A stretch of DNA of 64,000 bases from Neobacillus muris. Lineage in GTDB: Bacteria; Bacillota; Bacilli; Bacillales; Cytobacillaceae. The notes under the pieces are model-generated. The model was not told the origin of the DNA, did not search any database, and saw only the letters and a program-made list of their open reading frames with translations. The stretch's first letter is position 1; the number at the start of each line of letters is the position of its first letter. A program made the translations under genes and the position numbers. The stretch lies in NCBI RefSeq assembly GCF_943193175.1, contig NZ_CALPDF010000010.1:1-64000 (forward strand), written 5' to 3'. Positions 48,778 through 57,859 of this stretch are shown here, in pieces.

Positions 48778-50328
48778 TTGAAGAATATAAAAATATTTTT
48801 ATTGCTGCTTGTTTTTTCCGTTTTTACTGTCGCATGTTCATCAAAATCAGAGAGTGGAGCATCGTCTGAGGAAAAGGCGGGTTCTGAGTCTTCTGTTAAG
48901 AAAACTGATAACACATTGATCATTGGTCTAGATGACGATCCTCCACAATTGGATCCGCATCGTTCTTCAGCGGCAGTAGACCGGCAAGTTTTCCATAGTT
49001 TATTCAACACGTTGATTGATATTGATGAAAATCTGGAATTTGTACCAGAACTAGCGAAAGAATGGACTATTTCGGAGGATGAATTGACTTACACCTTAAA
49101 ATTGCAAGAAGGAGTTCAGTTCCAGGATGGAACACCTTTTAACGCGGAAGCGGTAAAGTTCAATTTTGATCGTATGCTTGATCCCAATTTTAGCTCTCCA
49201 AGATTATCAGAAATCAATTTGGTATCAGCAGTCAATGTTATTGATGAGTATACGGTAGAAATTGTTTTATCTAAACCATATGCCCCCTTCCTGGCTAACT
49301 TAACTGATAGAGCAGGAATGATGGTTTCTCCAACGGCAGTGAAAAAGCTAGGCGATAATTTTGCCAATCAGCCCGTTGGGACAGGTCCCTATAAATTTGT
49401 TGAGCGTGTCCCACAAAGCCATATTAAACTGACCCGATTTGATGGATATTGGGGAGAGAAGCCTTCTGTAGAAAATGTTGAATTCAGGCCATTCTCTGAT
49501 TCCACCGTTCGTATTACCAATCTGGTGTCAGGGGACTTAGATTTGGTAAACAAAGTAGCATTCAAAGATATTGATAAATTAAAGAAGGATCCCAACATTA
49601 AATTAATGGAAAAAGATGCATTAGGCTTCCAAGGCATTCATTTAAACACATCCGTTGAACCATTTAATAATAAAGCTGTTCGTCAAGCGGTAAATCTGGC
49701 GATTGATCGAGAAGCCATAGCAGAGGTAGTTTTTCACAATGGTGCAGTACCGTCTGTCAGTCCGTTTGCTCCTATGAGTTGGGCTGCCCCTGATTTCAAA
49801 CAGCCTAAGGCAGATGTGAAAAAAGCAAAACAGATTTTAGCAGATGCTGGCTTGAAAAATATCAGCTTTACACTAAAGCTGAGCCCAAGTCCAGAAGAAG
49901 AACAAATGGCTCAAATGATTCAATCGATGCTAAAACAAGTAGGTATTGATATGAAAATTGAAATGGTTGAATTCGGGGCATTGCTTGACCAGTTAGATTC
50001 AGGAGATTTTCAAGCTGTCCGTAACGGCTGGAGCGGACGGATTGATCCGGACGGTAATACGTATCGATTCTTCTATTCCGGCGCATCGAATAACTATACT
50101 AGATATTCAAATCCTGAAGTGGACACGTTATTGGATAAGGCACGGACAATTGGTGACCAGAAACAACGCGCCGAAATGTATAAAGAGGTTTCTGATATTC
50201 TTTGGGACGATGCTCCATATATCTTCATTTACCATGAAATTGATTATAAAGCGATGAAAAGCTATGTGAAAGGGTTCAAACATATTCCAGATACGATGAT
50301 ACGTACAGACTCCATTTCTTTTGAGTAA
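48778..50328 (+). CDS. Peptide ABC transporter substrate-binding lipoprotein (DppE/family 5)
   Basis: A 516-residue family-5 solute-binding protein. The signal peptide ends in the lipobox FTVAC, followed by a Ser/Glu-rich linker. The mature protein has LIIGLDDDPPQLDPHRS, the FNFDRMLDP region and NKAVRQAVNLAIDREAIAE, which are typical of dipeptide, oligopeptide and glutathione-binding proteins. TTG 48778 is chosen as the codon starting the signal peptide; GGCAGG lies upstream. First structural gene of the transporter operon. A gamma-glutamyltransferase at the end of the operon suggests gamma-glutamyl peptides or glutathione as ligand. Confidence 0.9.
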   Translation: MKNIKIFLLLLVFSVFTVACSSKSESGASSEEKAGSESSVKKTDNTLIIGLDDDPPQLDPHRSSAAVDRQVFHSLFNTLIDIDENLEFVPELAKEWTISEDELTYTLKLQEGVQFQDGTPFNAEAVKFNFDRMLDPNFSSPRLSEINLVSAVNVIDEYTVEIVLSKPYAPFLANLTDRAGMMVSPTAVKKLGDNFANQPVGTGPYKFVERVPQSHIKLTRFDGYWGEKPSVENVEFRPFSDSTVRITNLVSGDLDLVNKVAFKDIDKLKKDPNIKLMEKDALGFQGIHLNTSVEPFNNKAVRQAVNLAIDREAIAEVVFHNGAVPSVSPFAPMSWAAPDFKQPKADVKKAKQILADAGLKNISFTLKLSPSPEEEQMAQMIQSMLKQVGIDMKIEMVEFGALLDQLDSGDFQAVRNGWSGRIDPDGNTYRFFYSGASNNYTRYSNPEVDTLLDKARTIGDQKQRAEMYKEVSDILWDDAPYIFIYHEIDYKAMKSYVKGFKHIPDTMIRTDSISFE

Positions 50329-50339
50329 GCATTCAGACG

Positions 50340-50393
50340 GAAGGGGCTGTCCAAAAAGCAAAGGGGTCAGACCCCATAATGGACAACCCCTTC
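50340..50393 (+). repeat. Nested palindrome between binding-protein and permease genes
   Basis: The outer arms GAAGGGGCTGTCC (50340-50352) and GGACAACCCCTTC (50381-50393) have one mismatch. Inside lies a second palindrome, GGGGTCAGACCCC (50363-50375). It probably works as a partial terminator that gives more binding protein than permease. The left arm is identical to the terminator arm at 40056. Confidence 0.65.
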
Positions 50394-50425
50394 TATATAA
50401 AATTTACACATCGGGGGTGTAGGCG

Positions 50426-51382
50426 GTGGTTTCCTTTATTCTTAAAAGGATGGGCCTAATGTTTATCATTCTTTTCTTGGTTAGTGTCATCATTTTTTCA
50501 TTAGTGAACGTATTGCCGGGGGATCCTGCTTTGCTCATTTTAGGCCAAGAAGCTTCACCCGAGGCAGTAGAAACCTTGAGACAAGAAATGGGGTTGAACG
50601 ATCCATTATACGTTCAATATTTTCGATGGGTTACAGATGTTCTACATGGAGATCTGGGAAATTCTTATGTGGATAATACAGCTGTAACGGAGATATTAAT
50701 GCAAAAGATTCCAGTCACCTTGGAATTGACCGTTATTTCGTTTTTAATTGCTTTTTTCATTTCAATACCAGCAGGAATTATTAGCGCAAGCCGTAAAGGG
50801 ACTTTATTGGATTACACGAGTACTTTGTTTGCTCTATCTGGAGTTTCCATTCCCCCATTCTTTCTGGGAATATTGCTTATCTTTATTTTTGCAATTGGGT
50901 TAGGGTGGTTCGCTCCTTCCGGATATGTGCCATTTGCACAAGATCCTGTACAAAGTTTACTCCTGATGATTTTGCCTGCGGTTACCGTAGGAATCCGATT
51001 ATCAGCAGAATTAACCAGAATGCTTCGATCAAGTTTACTTGAGGTTCTTCAATCAGATTATATTCGGACTGGATATGCAAAAGGCTTACGTGAAAGAGGC
51101 GTTATTTTTGGCCACGCTTTAAGAAACGCTCTTATACCTGTAATAACAGTAAGCGGCTTACAAGTGGGCACATTCTTAGGCGGAGCTGTCATTACGGAAA
51201 CGATATTTGCTGTCCCTGGATTAGGGCAGCTTGTCGTGAATTCGATTTTGACACGTGATTTTCCTGTAGTGCAGGGAGCCGTTATGTTTATGGCTTTTGC
51301 CGTCGTCTTTATCAATTTTGTCGTCGATTTGCTTTATTCTTTCTTAGATCCACGGATTAAATTAGCAGGGGGAACTAAATAA
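50426..51382 (+). CDS. Peptide ABC transporter permease (DppB type)
   Basis: A 318-residue inner-membrane permease with an N-terminal anchor helix, the early NVLPGDPALLILG segment, five further helices and the EAA loop near residues 210-240 (YIRTGYAKGLRERGVIFGHA) that contacts the ATPases. Start GTG 50426. Its stop overlaps the start of the second permease by one base. It pairs with the 51382 product. Confidence 0.9.
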   Translation: MVSFILKRMGLMFIILFLVSVIIFSLVNVLPGDPALLILGQEASPEAVETLRQEMGLNDPLYVQYFRWVTDVLHGDLGNSYVDNTAVTEILMQKIPVTLELTVISFLIAFFISIPAGIISASRKGTLLDYTSTLFALSGVSIPPFFLGILLIFIFAIGLGWFAPSGYVPFAQDPVQSLLLMILPAVTVGIRLSAELTRMLRSSLLEVLQSDYIRTGYAKGLRERGVIFGHALRNALIPVITVSGLQVGTFLGGAVITETIFAVPGLGQLVVNSILTRDFPVVQGAVMFMAFAVVFINFVVDLLYSFLDPRIKLAGGTK

Positions 51383-52272
51383 TGGAGCTAATCAAAGTTG
51401 GAGGAATTCAAAAGGAAAAGGCCATTAGTCCTCGCAAAACAATGTTTAAAACAATGATGAAACGTTTTTTTCAAAACAAACTTGCTGTTGTGGCAGGAAT
51501 CTTTATCGTAATTTTAATTTTTATGGCACTATTTGCTCCTGTTATTGCTCCTCATGATCCTAGTGAGCAGGATTATTCCAAAATACTGAAGGCACCCAGT
51601 GCGGAGCATTGGTTCGGAACAGATGAAATCGGCCGTGATATTTTCAGCCGGGTGATTTTTGGGGCAAGGGTTTCACTTCAGGCCGGCCTTATTTCCGTAG
51701 GAATTGCACTTTCCATTGGGATTCCAGTGGGATTGATTTCAGGTTTTTATCGCGGAGCCGTCGATGAAATCATCATGAGGATTACAGATGCGCTTCTTTC
51801 CTTTCCATCCCTTGTGCTTGCACTAGCTTTAGCTGCTGTTTTGGGAGCCGGATTGGAGAATGCGATGATGGCCATTGGCATTGTTTTAACGCCGAACTTT
51901 ATTCGCTTAATTCGTGCGGAAGTATTGGCTCACCGGGAAAGGGAATATGTGGAGGCAGCAAAGGCATCTGGTTTACGAGATTGGAGAGTCATCTTAATTC
52001 ATATTTTCCCCAATACATTAGCCCCAATCATGGTGCAAGCAACACTCGCCATCGCTTCAGCGATCATTTCTGAAGCCTCATTAAGTTATCTTGGTCTTGG
52101 AACTCAGCCTCCTACACCGAGCTGGGGAGCCATGTTGTCAGCTGGCCAGGGATATCTGTCAGACGCGCCTTGGATCGCTATTTGCCCAGGTATATTTATT
52201 TTTCTAACGGTTATTTCTATCAACTTGTTTGGTGATGGTGTACGGGATATGCTCGATCCAAAATTAAAATAG
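51382..52272 (+). CDS. Peptide ABC transporter permease (DppC type)
   Basis: A 296-residue permease. It has an N-terminal extension then FFQNKLAVVAGIFIVILI, the extracytoplasmic HWFGTDEIGRDIFSRVIFGAR signature of DppC/OppC proteins, and the EAA loop YVEAAKASGLRDWRVILIHI. It forms the channel together with the preceding gene product. ATG 51382 uses the last A of the previous stop codon. Confidence 0.9.
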   Translation: MELIKVGGIQKEKAISPRKTMFKTMMKRFFQNKLAVVAGIFIVILIFMALFAPVIAPHDPSEQDYSKILKAPSAEHWFGTDEIGRDIFSRVIFGARVSLQAGLISVGIALSIGIPVGLISGFYRGAVDEIIMRITDALLSFPSLVLALALAAVLGAGLENAMMAIGIVLTPNFIRLIRAEVLAHREREYVEAAKASGLRDWRVILIHIFPNTLAPIMVQATLAIASAIISEASLSYLGLGTQPPTPSWGAMLSAGQGYLSDAPWIAICPGIFIFLTVISINLFGDGVRDMLDPKLK

Positions 52273-52350
52273 CTATTAATCTAGTTAAAATTGGATCATT
52301 TGTTTCCACTGATTGTTCATTGTAGATCCTCTGGAAAGCTGGTGAATGAA

Positions 52351-53403
52351 GTGAGCGAAAAAAGTAATTTAGACGTGAAAAACTTGCATGTTGGGTTTCA
52401 AACTAAAAAATCTGTGATCAAGATATTAAATGGGATCGACTTTTCCGTTAAGAAAGGAGAGACTCTTTGTATTGTTGGAGAATCTGGCTGTGGAAAAAGT
52501 TTAACCTCCTTATCGATTATGGGGCTGCTCCCGAAAACGGGGAATATCACAGCAGGGGAAATTCTTTTTGATGGAAAGGATTTAGCAAAATTGAACCAAA
52601 AGCAATTGAGTTCGATTCGCGGAAATGAGATATCGATGATTTTTCAGGAGCCTATGACCTCTTTAAATCCAGTTCATCGGATTGGGAAACAAATTACCGA
52701 ATCGATTCGCTTGCATCAAAAGGTAAGAAAGAAAGAGGCAGAAGAGAGAGCGATTGAAATGTTAAGGCTTGTCGGAATTCCCTCCCCAGAAAAGAGAATT
52801 CATCAATACCCTCATGAACTGAGCGGCGGAATGAGGCAGAGAGTCATGATTGCGATGGCTTTATCTTGTAAACCAAAGCTGCTTATTGCGGATGAGCCTA
52901 CAACTGCATTGGATGTGACCATTCAAGCTCAAATATTAGAATTAATAAACAAGTTAAAACAAGAAATGGAAATGTCTATTGTCATGATCACCCATGATTT
53001 GGGTGTTGTTTCAGAAATTGCTGATAGTGTCCTTGTCATGTATGCAGGAGAGGTAGTGGAGTATAGCGATGTAAAATCATTATTTAGGAATCCGCAGCAC
53101 CCCTATACAAAAGGCTTAATTGAGTCCATTCCAAAAATGGATGTAGAGATGGCAGAACTTCCTGTGATTAAAGGATCTGTACCTGACCCTATGGAAATGC
53201 CAACAGGGTGCCGTTTTTCAACCAGATGCCCTTATGCACAAGCGGCTTGTTTTTATGAAGTTCCTCCCATGGAGGAAAGCGAGGATTCTCACCAGGTACG
53301 CTGCTGGATGTATTCCGAACGCTGGGAAACGATTGAAAGGGAGGGAATTCTAGATGATTGCAGCAGAGAAACAGCAGCCTCAAGAGAACTTATTGGAGGT
53401 TAA
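52351..53403 (+). CDS. Peptide ABC transporter ATPase (DppD type)
   Basis: A 350-residue ATPase with Walker A GESGCGKS, signature LSGGMRQRV, Walker B LLIADEPTTALD, and the C-terminal oligopeptide-type extension with a cysteine cluster (TGCRFSTRCPYAQAACF) that in this family can bind an iron-sulfur cluster. The true start is uncertain: GTG 52351 (VSEKSNLDVKN) is chosen for alignment with the family, with GTG 52342 or ATG 52291 possible. It overlaps the next ATPase gene by 50 bases. Confidence 0.85.
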   Translation: MSEKSNLDVKNLHVGFQTKKSVIKILNGIDFSVKKGETLCIVGESGCGKSLTSLSIMGLLPKTGNITAGEILFDGKDLAKLNQKQLSSIRGNEISMIFQEPMTSLNPVHRIGKQITESIRLHQKVRKKEAEERAIEMLRLVGIPSPEKRIHQYPHELSGGMRQRVMIAMALSCKPKLLIADEPTTALDVTIQAQILELINKLKQEMEMSIVMITHDLGVVSEIADSVLVMYAGEVVEYSDVKSLFRNPQHPYTKGLIESIPKMDVEMAELPVIKGSVPDPMEMPTGCRFSTRCPYAQAACFYEVPPMEESEDSHQVRCWMYSERWETIEREGILDDCSRETAASRELIGG

Positions 53404-54343
53404 TTCATTAAAGAAGTATTTCCCGGTTGGCGGAGGAGGTCTTTTTAGCAAGGAAAACCATTATGTGAAGGCCGTTGATGACATCTCCTTTGCCATCAAA
53501 AAAGGGGAAACATTAGGGATTGTCGGTGAATCTGGCTGCGGAAAATCTACGATGGGGAGAGTCATCCTTCATCTGCAAGCGGCGACTGAGGGAGAAGTTT
53601 TGTTTGAAGGCAAGGAAATAAGTCAATTTAATAAAAATGAATTAAGAAAGCTCCGCAAGGATATCCAGATTATTTTTCAAGATCCGTTTGGTTCACTGAA
53701 TCCAAGGCTGACGGTTGGCGCGATGTTAAGTGAAATTGTCCGTGTTCACAAAATAGTTCCCAAGAAGGATGAGCTTCGCTACGTTCAGAATCTGCTGCAG
53801 GATGTAGGATTGAATCCTGAACATTTTTGGCGTTATCCCCATGAATTCAGCGGCGGCCAAAGGCAGAGGATCAGTATCGCTCGAGCACTTGCGGTACGCC
53901 CTAAATTAATTGTATGTGACGAAGCCGTATCTGCTTTGGATGTCTCTGTTCAGGCCCAAGTTCTAAATTTGCTGCAAAAATTGAAAAATAAATATCAATT
54001 AACCTATATTTTTATTTCTCACGACCTATCCGTTGTTAAACATATTAGTGACCGTGTCGGTGTGATGTATTTAGGGAAATTAGTGGAATTGGCAGATAAG
54101 CGGGAAATCTACAAAAGTCCGCGGCATCCTTATACACAAGCATTATTCTCAGCCATTCCGGATGTTTCAAGCGAAAAAAAGAAAGAAAGAATCATCCTGA
54201 CAGGAGATGTGCCGAGCCCGTTAAACATTCCTTCTGGCTGTCGCTTCCATACTAGGTGTCCTCTGGCTAGTGATATATGTAAGTCTGAGGTGCCAGAGTT
54301 TAGGGAAAAGGACGGGCATCGAGTTGCATGCCACTTCGCATAA
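53354..54343 (+). CDS. Peptide ABC transporter ATPase (DppF type)
   Basis: A 329-residue ATPase: Walker A GESGCGKST near residue 59, FQDPFGSLNPR at the Q-loop, signature FSGGQRQRI, Walker B VCDEAVSALD and the same C-terminal cysteine cluster (GCRFHTRCPLASDIC). It forms the nucleotide-binding pair with DppD. The ATG has GGGAGGG 8 bases upstream, lying inside the previous gene. Confidence 0.9.
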   Translation: MIAAEKQQPQENLLEVNSLKKYFPVGGGGLFSKENHYVKAVDDISFAIKKGETLGIVGESGCGKSTMGRVILHLQAATEGEVLFEGKEISQFNKNELRKLRKDIQIIFQDPFGSLNPRLTVGAMLSEIVRVHKIVPKKDELRYVQNLLQDVGLNPEHFWRYPHEFSGGQRQRISIARALAVRPKLIVCDEAVSALDVSVQAQVLNLLQKLKNKYQLTYIFISHDLSVVKHISDRVGVMYLGKLVELADKREIYKSPRHPYTQALFSAIPDVSSEKKKERIILTGDVPSPLNIPSGCRFHTRCPLASDICKSEVPEFREKDGHRVACHFA

Positions 54344-54395
54344 AAAAGATTTATCTTGCGGGACTGTCATATGAATCATGAAGGAGGAGTCATCA

Positions 54396-54551
54396 TTGTA
54401 TTTATTAGAATGTTCAACACCAATCTATGATTTTAGTAAAAATCATGAGCCTAAGCTAAGGGTCAATCTGCTAGGTAGTCGATCCATTGCTTACTGCCCG
54501 GTTCTTGCTGCCAAAATGGGTATTAGAAAAACACAACATCGATATTTTTAA
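54396..54551 (+). CDS. 51-residue ORF between transporter and gamma-glutamyltransferase
   Basis: Start TTG 54396 lies six bases after a perfect AAGGAGGAG; the stop is TAA at 54549. The product (CSTPIYDFSKNHEPKLRVNL, then LGSRSIAYCPVLAAKMGIR) has no signal peptide or family I recognise. It could be a real small protein of the operon or the first part of a longer enzyme cut by deletion. Confidence 0.45.
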   Translation: MYLLECSTPIYDFSKNHEPKLRVNLLGSRSIAYCPVLAAKMGIRKTQHRYF

Positions 54552-54649
54552 AAAATAAAAGTTTGTCGACTAAGGGGTGAGATGGTTTTCTAGTATTAGG
54601 AAAGGAAAAATAGATAGTTAAGAGATTACAAAAAAGGGAGGATGGATTT

Positions 54650-56263
54650 ATGCCCAACGATCGTTTTTTGTATCATCCCTATCCGTCGCAACGGATGACT
54701 GCATTTGCACAAAAAGGAATGGTCACTACATCGCAGCCGCTAGCTGCTCAAGCAGGGATAGAAATTATGAAGAAAGGCGGCAACGCTATTGATGCTGCCA
54801 TTGCAACCGCTGCAGTTCTAACCGTTGTCGAACCTACCTCAAATGGCATAGGGAGTGATGCTTTTGCCCTTGTTTGGACAAAAGGGGAGTTGTTTGGATT
54901 AAACTCAAGTGGCCGTTCCCCAAAAAATATATCCATTGAAGGGGTCAAAGAACGGGGCCATAACAAAATGCCCACTTATGGCTGGATTCCTGTGACTGTC
55001 CCAGGGGCGCCAGGAGCTTGGGCTGAATTATCAAGACGGTTTGGGAAACTGCCGTTAACGGAAGTATTGAAACCTGCCATTGAGTATGCAGAACAGGGTT
55101 ATCCAGTAAGCCCAACAGTAGGGAAGTTGTGGAAAAGAGCCTTTGAAAATTATAAAAAAGTTTTAATAGGGGAGGAGTTTGCTAACTGGTTTCAAACATT
55201 TGCCCCTGGAGGGAAACCGCCGGAGATTGGGGAAGTGTGGCGCTCGCCGGATCATGCCAAAACATTGCGGGCTATTTCAGAAACCAATGCTGAAGCTTTT
55301 TACCATGGCGATTTGGCTGATAAAATAGCAGCTAGCTCTAAACAGTTTAATGGATTTTTGACCAAAGATGATTTAGCAAATTTTAAACCGGAATGGGTTC
55401 AGCCGATTAAAGTGAATTATCGCGGTTATGATGTTTGGGAAATTCCTCCAAATGGACAAGGGATAGTGGCGTTACTGGCTCTTAATCTCTTAAAAGGGTA
55501 CGACTTTTCAATGGGAGATGATATTAATCGCTGCCATAAACAAATTGAAGCCATGAAGCTTGCATTTGCCGATGGAAAAAAATATGTAACAGAACCTTCA
55601 AAAATGACGGTCAAAGTGGATGAGCTTCTATCAGAACAGTATGCAGCGGAACGAAGGCAGTTAATAGGAAAGACTGCAAGGACCCCAGAACCAGGAACCC
55701 CTCCAAACGGAGGAACCGTCTACTTAGCAGCTGCTGACAATGAAGGGAACATGGTTTCATTTATTCAAAGTAACTATATGGGCTTCGGATCCGGAATTGT
55801 TGTTCCGGAGACTGGAATCTCACTACAAAATCGCGGGCACGATTTTTCATTGAATCCTGATCATGATAACCGTTTAGAAGGCGGCAAGCGAACGTATCAT
55901 ACGATTATTCCAGGCTTTTTAACCAAAGAAAATGAAGCGGTTGGGCCTTTTGGGGTTATGGGCGGATATATGCAGCCTCAAGGCCATGTGCAAGTGATGA
56001 TGAATACCATTGATTTTCATTTAAATCCCCAAGCAGCACTTGATGCCCCAAGATGGAAATGGGTTTCAGGGAAAAAGGTGGAAGTGGAGCCTGGTTTTCC
56101 AAATCAAATTGCCCAAGCATTGGAACGGAGGGGCCATGAAATTGAAGTGGCGCTTGATTCCACAGGATTTGGACGTGGGCAAATTATTTGGAGAGATCCC
56201 AAAACCGGTGTCCTGCAAGGAGGAACTGAACCAAGGGCAGATGGAGTCGTTGCAATATGGTAA
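54650..56263 (+). CDS. Gamma-glutamyltransferase (YwrD-like)
   Basis: A 537-residue Ntn-hydrolase precursor: MKKGGNAIDAAIATAAVLTVVEP near residue 40, NGIGSDAFALVW, and the autoprocessing site NGGTVYLAA with the nucleophile Thr near residue 356. The FGVMGGYMQPQGHVQ block lies in the small subunit. It cleaves gamma-glutamyl bonds of glutathione and related peptides. There is no signal peptide, so unlike secreted B. subtilis Ggt it appears cytoplasmic, as expected for processing peptides imported by the transporter encoded just upstream. GGGAGG precedes the ATG. Confidence 0.9.
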   Translation: MPNDRFLYHPYPSQRMTAFAQKGMVTTSQPLAAQAGIEIMKKGGNAIDAAIATAAVLTVVEPTSNGIGSDAFALVWTKGELFGLNSSGRSPKNISIEGVKERGHNKMPTYGWIPVTVPGAPGAWAELSRRFGKLPLTEVLKPAIEYAEQGYPVSPTVGKLWKRAFENYKKVLIGEEFANWFQTFAPGGKPPEIGEVWRSPDHAKTLRAISETNAEAFYHGDLADKIAASSKQFNGFLTKDDLANFKPEWVQPIKVNYRGYDVWEIPPNGQGIVALLALNLLKGYDFSMGDDINRCHKQIEAMKLAFADGKKYVTEPSKMTVKVDELLSEQYAAERRQLIGKTARTPEPGTPPNGGTVYLAAADNEGNMVSFIQSNYMGFGSGIVVPETGISLQNRGHDFSLNPDHDNRLEGGKRTYHTIIPGFLTKENEAVGPFGVMGGYMQPQGHVQVMMNTIDFHLNPQAALDAPRWKWVSGKKVEVEPGFPNQIAQALERRGHEIEVALDSTGFGRGQIIWRDPKTGVLQGGTEPRADGVVAIW

Positions 56264-56349
56264 TGGGGTATCTCCACACAGTTCCGCCAATCTAGTAGGT
56301 TCGAAGATTGTTTAGAATTCCTTACTTACACAGAGTTTATATCTTTTTG

Positions 56350-56377
56350 CGCCAGCCATAGGAGTTGGCGTTTTTTT
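56350..56377 (+). terminator. Terminator of the peptide/GGT operon
   Basis: CGCCAGC and GTTGGCG (one G-T pair) followed by seven T. It shares its right arm with the terminator at 19981. Confidence 0.85.
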
Positions 56378-56393
56378 GGTGGTTAGTTAAGAG

Positions 56394-56673
56394 AACAAGA
56401 ATTATTTAGATAATCTAGAACTGGCAAATGAATTACGCGAAAAATTAGAAAAAACATATCCTGGTATTTGCAGAGCTGTTATCCTTAAAACCTATAATCA
56501 GGGGAACGGTGTATATAATCAGGATATTTCAAAAAAATGCCATGTTGCTGGAAGTTCGCGGAGTGGATAATACGTTGGAAGAACTTGAAAGGACGATAGA
56601 TGCATTTTCTGATGCATTAGCCGAACATTTTTGGGAATCCAGCGAAACAAAAGAGGTGAATGGGAATGGCTAA
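56394..56673 (+). pseudogene. spoIIP: C-terminal remnant of spoIIP with a frameshift
   Basis: The first frame reads NYLDNLELANELREKLEK..YPGICRAVILKTYNQGNG..YNQDIS, the C-terminal amidase part of the stage II sporulation protein P. In the run of seven A (56531-56537) one extra base shifts the frame. The rest, NAMLLEVRGVDNTLEELERT and the following helix, continues in the next frame to TAA 56671. The N-terminal two thirds are missing; the relic begins right after the terminator at 56350. A functional copy must exist elsewhere. Confidence 0.8.
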
Positions 56674-56824
56674 ATTTTTCCCCGCTTCAATAAAATGGCT
56701 AGTGTTTACGCTATTCAGCAGTATATTAGCTTATTTTCTTACTGGCATTTCTACATTAACTATATCTGTATTGGTTACGGGCCTCATGTTTTCAATCGCA
56801 TATTTTTATAGAAACCATCTTTAG
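56666..56824 (+). CDS. Small membrane protein
   Basis: A 52-residue hydrophobic protein with two likely membrane helices (SIKWLVFTLFSSILAYFLTG and TISVLVTGLMFSIAYFY). GGTGAATGGGA lies in front and the ATG overlaps the end of the spoIIP relic by 8 bases, so it was probably its coupled downstream gene. It seems intact, but its promoter may have been lost with the spoIIP start. Family not recognised. Confidence 0.55.
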   Translation: MAKFFPASIKWLVFTLFSSILAYFLTGISTLTISVLVTGLMFSIAYFYRNHL

Positions 56825-56947
56825 TTCAAATGTAGAAGGCTGTTATTAAGTTGTGATTTAAAGGAAATGGTGAAAAAGTGCCGAATAAGTAAATGGAGTG
56901 CCTTTTAAAAACGGTCAGATAAAAGTGAGGAAATGATTATAAATCGG

Positions 56948-56972
56948 AGCCGTCATGATTGCGGCTTTTTTT
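56948..56972 (+). terminator. Terminator
   Basis: AGCCG, 9-base loop, CGGCT and T-run. It follows the small membrane protein gene. The remaining gap to 57148 shows no gene. Confidence 0.65.
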
Positions 56973-57147
56973 GTTTTATGTGGCGGCTGAAGAAGGCGCG
57001 TGAGATTAACATCTACATAAAAAAACGCTGTAGTATATAATGGTACATATATTCAAGCAGTTAAAATTAGATTAATAAAACCGTACAATAACTAATTTCA
57101 AGAAATTCCAATATTTCTGCCAAAACACCAAGTATAGGATGTGTACC

Positions 57148-57681
57148 ATGACTTATACCACTGAACGCACACGCCGCCAAATCATTCAGAGTTTTATGCA
57201 TGTTCTGCAAACAAAACGGTTCTCTTCCATTACCGTTCAAGATATATGTGATGATGCGTTAATTCATCGTACGACGTTTTATCGTTATTATGAAGATAAA
57301 TATAGCCTGCTAAGAGATTTTATTTATCATCTATCAGAAGAACTTATTAAATTGAATAAGACTTCCAATACAGACGCATTTAGATTATTGGTCGATTATG
57401 TGGAAGAGAATATCGTGTTATTTGAAAATACATTGCTAGGATCTGATGGACATATATTTTTCAAAAGCATGGTGAAAATTGCAAGTGATATTTTACGTGA
57501 GCACTCAATTACAGAGAATGATCCCGTTTCAAACAAAATCAATCAATCTAAGTATCCGGATGTCATGTGCGAGCTATATGCAACATCAATTATGACGATT
57601 TTACAGAATTGGATTAGTAAAGAATATAATTACCAGAAAGATGAGCTATTTGAAATCTTTAATCAAGTGATGTTTGGATAA
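57148..57681 (+). CDS. TetR-family transcriptional regulator
   Basis: About 177 residues. The helix-turn-helix (about 20-50) reads FSSITVQDICDDALIHRTTFYRYYEDKYSLL, typical of TetR proteins, followed by a helical ligand-binding domain ending in a region seen in regulators of YhgE/MMPL-type exporters. The start is either ATG 57148 or ATG 57139; neither has a strong ribosome site. It is followed by a perfect palindrome and then the MMPL transporter gene, which it very probably represses. Confidence 0.85.
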   Translation: MTYTTERTRRQIIQSFMHVLQTKRFSSITVQDICDDALIHRTTFYRYYEDKYSLLRDFIYHLSEELIKLNKTSNTDAFRLLVDYVEENIVLFENTLLGSDGHIFFKSMVKIASDILREHSITENDPVSNKINQSKYPDVMCELYATSIMTILQNWISKEYNYQKDELFEIFNQVMFG

Positions 57682-57694
57682 TACAAATTAGTAA

Positions 57695-57717
57695 AAGTGT
57701 ATTATTTTAATACACTT
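57695..57717. promoter_or_regulatory. Perfect palindrome between tetR and the MMPL gene
   Basis: AAGTGTATTA-TTT-TAATACACTT: 10-bp perfect arms with a 3-base centre. It is a candidate TetR operator for the exporter gene; it could also act as a weak terminator since TGTTCTATTTT follows. Confidence 0.6.
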
Positions 57718-57859
57718 GTTCTATTTTGCTTTTTGAACCCTTACGTATCCCCTGTTATAGTGTCTTATGTGTAAGGATTTCTTTGATGTTTTTGTTCCTT
57801 CCGGGAGAAAACCAACAAAAAAAATAACATTGTAAAGAAATGAACAGGGAGGATACAAG

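Noticed and set aside
53354-53403. Frameshift between the two transporter ATPase genes
   Set aside because: The 50-base overlap joins two complete, family-length ATPases with separate Walker motifs, so it is a normal gene overlap.
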